Assembly: GCF_027214025.1 (NCBI RefSeq)
Contig: NZ_JAPWHB010000007.1
Coordinates: forward strand, 62,001 to 126,000
Reading direction: 5' to 3'
Source: Parahoeflea alexandrii
Lineage (GTDB): Bacteria; Pseudomonadota; Alphaproteobacteria; Rhizobiales; Rhizobiaceae
Length of the DNA: 64,000 bases
A program made the translations under genes and the position numbers. Shown piece by piece: positions 60,418 to 64,000 of this stretch. Positions within the stretch are counted from its first letter, which is position 1. Each line of letters begins with the position of its first letter. The notes under the pieces are model-generated. The model worked only from the letters and a program-made list of their open reading frames with translations. It searched no databases and was not told the DNA's origin.

Positions 60418-61977
60418 ATGAATTACTGGTCAAGAATAATGAGTGCCGCCGGTGCGCTGATGCTTGTGGCATCTCCCGCATTGGCCGGGCCCGAGGATGG
60501 CACGCTGACGGTTGCCCTGGCAACGCCGGTCGAGGCGGTCGACATTTACATGGGGCCTGGTCCGGAAGTGGCGATGACGGCCAACGCGGTGTTCAATCCG
60601 CTGGTCGCCTATGACACCGGCAGCCAGTCCTATCGGGGCGTGATCGCCGAGAGCTGGACGCGTATCGACGATGAGACGATTGAATTCAAACTGCGCCCGG
60701 ATCTGGTGTTTCAGGACGGCTCCGCGCTGGATTCAGAAGATGTGGCCTATACAATCAACTTCATTGCCAATCCGGAGACGCGCTTTCGGCTGAAGTCGCG
60801 GTATTCTTCGCTGGTCGGGGCCGAGGCCGTGGACCCGCTGACCGTTCGGGTTGCCACCCGCGGGCCGTTCCCGATGCTGATGGCGCGAATGATCGGCATT
60901 CCCATTTATCCCTCCGACAGCCATTCCGCGCTGGGTGCGGATTACGCCAATTGGGGCCGTGCACCGATCGGATCCGGGCCGTATCGCGTGGTGGGTTTTG
61001 ATGAATCAACCGGTATCGTGATGGAGCGCTGGGACGGCTATCAGCTGGGACCGCTGCCTGAGTTCAAGAGCATCACGTTCCGCCCGCTTCCCGACCGCCA
61101 GACCCAGATTGCCGAGATGATGGCCGGACGCCTGGATGTCATTGTCGCGTCGTCACCTGATCAGGTCGCGGCCTTGACGTCGATGCCGGGCTTCGAAGCA
61201 ACCATTATCCCCGACATGCTTGTGCAGTACATGTACCTTGACGCAGCGGGGCGGTCGGGAATCGAGTTCTTCAGCGATGTGCGGGTGCGGCAGGCTGTGT
61301 TTCATGCAATTGACCGCGATGCGATCCGAAACAACATTATTTCGGGTGGCACCGCGGTTGGCGAACTGACACGGCTTTGCCTGCCGTATCAGGTCGGATG
61401 TCCCGACGGCGGTTCGCCGCTGTCCTACGATCCCGATTTGGCCCGAAGCCTGCTGGCCGAAGCCGGCTATCCCGACGGGTTTGACCTGCAGGTTTCGACC
61501 TGGGGACCGTCGCGTCCCATCGCCGAGGCCGTGGTCGGCTACTTGCGCGCCGTCGGCATCCGCGCCAGTGTCGATGCGCTGACGCTGGGGGCCTATCGCC
61601 AGAAACAGGTGGAGGGTGGCCTTCAGGCACTGGTCTCGAGCTATCCCTATGGCGGGTTGCCCGATACCGGTGTTGTGGTTGATTTCTTCTTCGCCTCGCC
61701 GGACCGTGACTACTACGGCGACCCGCGCCTGCCTGCGCTGACCGCCGAAGCAAACAGCATCCTCGATGAAGATCGCCGAGCCGCGCTGTTCCGCGAGACC
61801 CTGGACCTGGTGCAGGACGAAGCGTTCATCCTGCCGATTTCCAGGGATCCGGCCGTGATCCTGCACACCGATGCTGTCAGTGTCGACGCGTCGCCACGCG
61901 GGGATGTCCTGTTCGCGCAGTTCAGCCTGTTCGAGAGCTTCGGAACCACGCCAGCTATTCTTGGCTGGGCAGACTGA
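60418..61977 (+). CDS. ABC transporter substrate-binding protein (family 5)
   Basis: Periplasmic protein of 519 residues. ATG 60418 follows GGGGAGTGAG. A Sec signal peptide spans residues 1-23 (hydrophobic GALMLVASPALA, cleavage before GPED). SBP_bac_5 landmarks are AESWTRIDDETIEFKLRPDL, PIGSGPYRVVGF and VRQAVFHAIDRDAI. No permease or ATPase gene is nearby in the window, so partners lie beyond the right edge or are shared with another importer. Confidence 0.92.
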   Translation: MNYWSRIMSAAGALMLVASPALAGPEDGTLTVALATPVEAVDIYMGPGPEVAMTANAVFNPLVAYDTGSQSYRGVIAESWTRIDDETIEFKLRPDLVFQDGSALDSEDVAYTINFIANPETRFRLKSRYSSLVGAEAVDPLTVRVATRGPFPMLMARMIGIPIYPSDSHSALGADYANWGRAPIGSGPYRVVGFDESTGIVMERWDGYQLGPLPEFKSITFRPLPDRQTQIAEMMAGRLDVIVASSPDQVAALTSMPGFEATIIPDMLVQYMYLDAAGRSGIEFFSDVRVRQAVFHAIDRDAIRNNIISGGTAVGELTRLCLPYQVGCPDGGSPLSYDPDLARSLLAEAGYPDGFDLQVSTWGPSRPIAEAVVGYLRAVGIRASVDALTLGAYRQKQVEGGLQALVSSYPYGGLPDTGVVVDFFFASPDRDYYGDPRLPALTAEANSILDEDRRAALFRETLDLVQDEAFILPISRDPAVILHTDAVSVDASPRGDVLFAQFSLFESFGTTPAILGWAD

Positions 61978-61991
61978 TCAGAGCAACCGCT

Positions 61992-62016
61992 GCGGGCGCC
62001 TTGATTTGGCGCCCGC
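61992..62016. other. GC-rich intercistronic hairpin
   Basis: GCGGGCGCC (61992-62000), loop TTGATTT and GGCGCCCGC (62008-62016) form a perfect 9-base stem between the binding-protein and ligase genes. There is no T-run, so it is more likely a stabilising or processing structure, allowing higher binding-protein expression, than a full terminator. Confidence 0.6.
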
Positions 62017-62052
62017 GACTCGGGCCCTCCGACCCGAAAGGATAGGATAATC

Positions 62053-63936
62053 ATGACTTCCGCTGACGTCCCCTTCATGCCGGTTCCGTTCATCGAGCGT
62101 GACATCGACATCGAGACACGCCAAGACGGTGTTCTGATCGTGAGGAACAGGACTCCGTTGCGATCGCTCGAGGCGCATCTTCCCGCTCTGTTTCGCCGCG
62201 CCGCCGAGCGCAATCCGCAGCGGACATGGCTGGCAAAGAGGCCGGCTCCGGGGGCGGACTGGACACGCGTGACCTACGCCCAGGCGCGCCGTGCGATTGA
62301 CGGCGCGACCGAGGCTCTGCTGGAGCTGGGCGTTTCGGGCAAGCCCTTGATGATCCTGAGCGGCAACTCGATCGAGCATGGGCTCATCAGCATCGCGGCC
62401 ATGCAGGCCCGCATGCCCGTCGCGCCGATCGCGCCGCCATATTCGCTTCGCAGCGCCGATTTTGCAAAGCTGCGCGGCATCATCGATCTGGTCGAACCCG
62501 CCGCGGTTTTCGTCCAGAATATCGAGCAATTCCAGAAGGCGCTGGGTGTTTTCGACCTGAACAAGGTGACCGTGATTTGCGCCGAGGGCGAGGTCGAGGG
62601 GATCAAGGCGCTGCGCTTCGACGCCATCGCCGCGCGCCAGCCAACGCAAGCCGTCGAGGACTCCATCGCGCAAATCAACCACGACACCGTGGCGAAATAC
62701 ATGTTCACGTCCGGGTCCACCAATGACTCCAAGGCTGTGATCACCACACAGAGGATGCTCTGTGCGAATATAGAGATGGGCAATCAAGCCATCGACCTGC
62801 CGCTCGACCAGCCGCCGCATTGCACGGTTGACTGGTTGCCATGGCACCACGTCATGGGCGGCAACTCTGTCTTTGGCATGACGTTGGTCAAGGGCGGCAC
62901 GCTCTACATCGATGGCGGCAGCCCCACACCTCACGGTATTTCGGAGTCCCTTCAAAACCTTCGCGAGATCTCCACGTCGCGCTTTGCCAATGTGCCAAGC
63001 GGGTTTCAGATGCTGGCCGAAGCAATGGAGCAGGATGAGCATCTGGCGAGGACATTCTTTCGGGATCTTATCTTTGTCGGCTACGGCGGAGCACGGCTGG
63101 CCGATGACACCTACAACCGCTTTCAGGCCCTGGCGGTCAAGTTCAAGGGCCGCAAGATTTCCTTTCTGTCGGGTTTTGGCGCAACCGAGACCGGTCCATC
63201 AGCGATGTATGTCTATTGGACAACCGATGAGACAGGGTTGATTGGCCTGCCGCTGCCTGGGTGTGACGTCAAGTTGTTGCCGCTGGACGAAGAGCGTTAT
63301 GAGGTCCGCGTCCGCAGCCCCGGGATCACACCCGGGTACCTGAAGCGCCCCGATCTGACTGCCGCCGCCTTTGATGAAGAGGGCTACTTCAAGATGGGCG
63401 ACGCCGCTGTTTTCGTGGATCGGTCCCGGCCGGAAGAAGGTTTCCGCTTCGCCGGGCGGGTCAGCGAGGAGTTCAAGCTGCAATCGGGAACATTTGTGCG
63501 CACGGGTGCCTTGCGCGTCAAGGTGGTGGATGCGTTGGCGCCACTTGCCATGGATGCGGTCGTTACGGGGCAGGACAAGTCCTATGTCGGCCTTCTGGTC
63601 TGGCCAAATATTCCGGCGTGCCGTCAGCTGACCGGCATGGCGACCGGCACGGTCGAGGAGTTGCTTGCCGACCCTCGCTTGCGCGCGGCCTTCGCGGAAC
63701 GTTTGGCCGCCTACAATGCCGGCAACCCGGCAAGCAGCATGCGGATTGAGCGGGCCCTGCTGATGGCCAAGCCGCTTTCAATGGATGCCGGCGAGATCAC
63801 CGACAAAGGCTATGTAAGCCAGCGCAAGACGCTGACCAGCCGAAGCGATTGTGTCGAAGAACTCTATCAAGATCCCCCGTCCGGCGCGGTTATCACACCC
63901 AATTCAGAAACAGTGCCAATGAGGGCGATCCAATGA
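62053..63936 (+). CDS. Feruloyl-CoA-synthase-like acyl-CoA ligase
   Basis: Adenylate-forming enzyme of 627 residues. The P-loop KYMFTSGSTNDSKAVITT near residue 215-232, the WLPWHHVMGGN block and SFLSGFGATETGPSAM are typical of the feruloyl-CoA synthase group. The terminal core GRVSEEFKLQSGTFVRTGAL replaces the usual DRxKD text, as in that group. It would activate an aromatic or alicyclic acid. ATG 62053 follows AAAGGATAGGATA. It overlaps the next start (ATGA), so the operon continues. Confidence 0.92.
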   Translation: MTSADVPFMPVPFIERDIDIETRQDGVLIVRNRTPLRSLEAHLPALFRRAAERNPQRTWLAKRPAPGADWTRVTYAQARRAIDGATEALLELGVSGKPLMILSGNSIEHGLISIAAMQARMPVAPIAPPYSLRSADFAKLRGIIDLVEPAAVFVQNIEQFQKALGVFDLNKVTVICAEGEVEGIKALRFDAIAARQPTQAVEDSIAQINHDTVAKYMFTSGSTNDSKAVITTQRMLCANIEMGNQAIDLPLDQPPHCTVDWLPWHHVMGGNSVFGMTLVKGGTLYIDGGSPTPHGISESLQNLREISTSRFANVPSGFQMLAEAMEQDEHLARTFFRDLIFVGYGGARLADDTYNRFQALAVKFKGRKISFLSGFGATETGPSAMYVYWTTDETGLIGLPLPGCDVKLLPLDEERYEVRVRSPGITPGYLKRPDLTAAAFDEEGYFKMGDAAVFVDRSRPEEGFRFAGRVSEEFKLQSGTFVRTGALRVKVVDALAPLAMDAVVTGQDKSYVGLLVWPNIPACRQLTGMATGTVEELLADPRLRAAFAERLAAYNAGNPASSMRIERALLMAKPLSMDAGEITDKGYVSQRKTLTSRSDCVEELYQDPPSGAVITPNSETVPMRAIQ

Positions 63937-64000
63937 CGACAGAGTTTCAGTTCATAGCCGGCGAGTATCGCTCCGGCCTCGCATTCCTGAAGTTGGACCG
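63933..64000 (+). CDS. Unidentified coding region cut by the window end
   Basis: ATG 63933 overlaps the ligase stop (ATGA) and the frame stays open to the last base, giving about 22 residues (MTTEFQFIAGEYRSGLAFLK). Translational coupling shows it is a real gene of the operon. The visible part is too short to name a family; an enoyl-CoA hydratase would fit the missing pathway step but is not supported by the text. Confidence 0.6.
   Translation, partial: MTTEFQFIAGEYRSGLAFLKLD

Overview
The window reads as part of a large catabolic replicon of an alphaproteobacterium of the Rhizobiales. It opens with the end of repA, then repB, a counter-transcribed RNA and repC, which is the repABC backbone of rhizobial megaplasmids and secondary chromosomes. 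A short palindromic repeat of the rhizobial intergenic type lies at 48.8 kb. No tRNA, rRNA or CRISPR was seen.

Backbone, 1-9.1 kb: repABC, a ccdAB-type addiction pair, a tyrosine recombinase, a DUF1403 gene, a plasmid-borne scpB, a DUF423 membrane protein and an AAA/DUF4143 ATPase. The ATPase gene is preceded by four direct repeats with an exact 22-bp period.

Module A, 9.5-21.1 kb, minus strand: an oligopeptide-type ABC importer (two ATPases, a Tat-exported binding protein, two permeases), a TetR regulator, a 1090-residue single-chain biotin-dependent acyl-CoA carboxylase and an acyl-CoA ligase. IS6- and IS256-family relics flank it on both sides, and an IS6 C-terminal fragment is present in inverted orientation at each end.

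Module B, 23.1-48.1 kb: a TRAP transporter, two TetR-type regulators (one a tandem double TetR), and a large beta-oxidation-like set. The set holds two thiolases, enoyl-CoA hydratase, a hydratase/dehydrogenase fusion, two acyl-CoA dehydrogenases, an acyl-CoA ligase, a CaiB-type CoA transferase, five intact SDRs and one SDR pseudogene, an Asp/Glu-racemase-like protein, a nitroreductase-like protein and a DUF2889 protein. Six good copies and one weak copy of a 16-bp imperfect palindrome lie in its promoter regions and suggest one TetR regulon. The substrate is probably a cyclic or branched carboxylic acid, but it cannot be named from sequence.

A decayed Tn5053/Tn7-like relic (48.2-49.3 kb) separates module B from aromatic genes. 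Its tniQ is split by the rhizobial repeat.

Module C, 49.4-54.6 kb: a flavin monooxygenase closely resembling 3-hydroxybenzoate 4-monooxygenase, a divergent MarR regulator, two RraA/HMG-aldolase-like proteins and a gentisate-1,2-dioxygenase-like bicupin.

Module D, 54.7-64 kb: a Cys-less thiolase/Ltp2-like protein, an unusual DUF35-3-hydroxyacyl-CoA dehydrogenase fusion, an acyl-CoA dehydrogenase, a MarR regulator, an ABC binding protein and a feruloyl-CoA-synthase-like ligase, continuing past the window. An identical 13-bp palindrome lies upstream of both plus-strand transcription units, once inside the spacer of a near-consensus promoter. The order ligase, dehydrogenase, hydroxyacyl-CoA dehydrogenase and thiolase/aldolase suggests side-chain degradation of an aryl or alicyclic acyl-CoA. 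It is the best candidate here for an undescribed enzyme arrangement.
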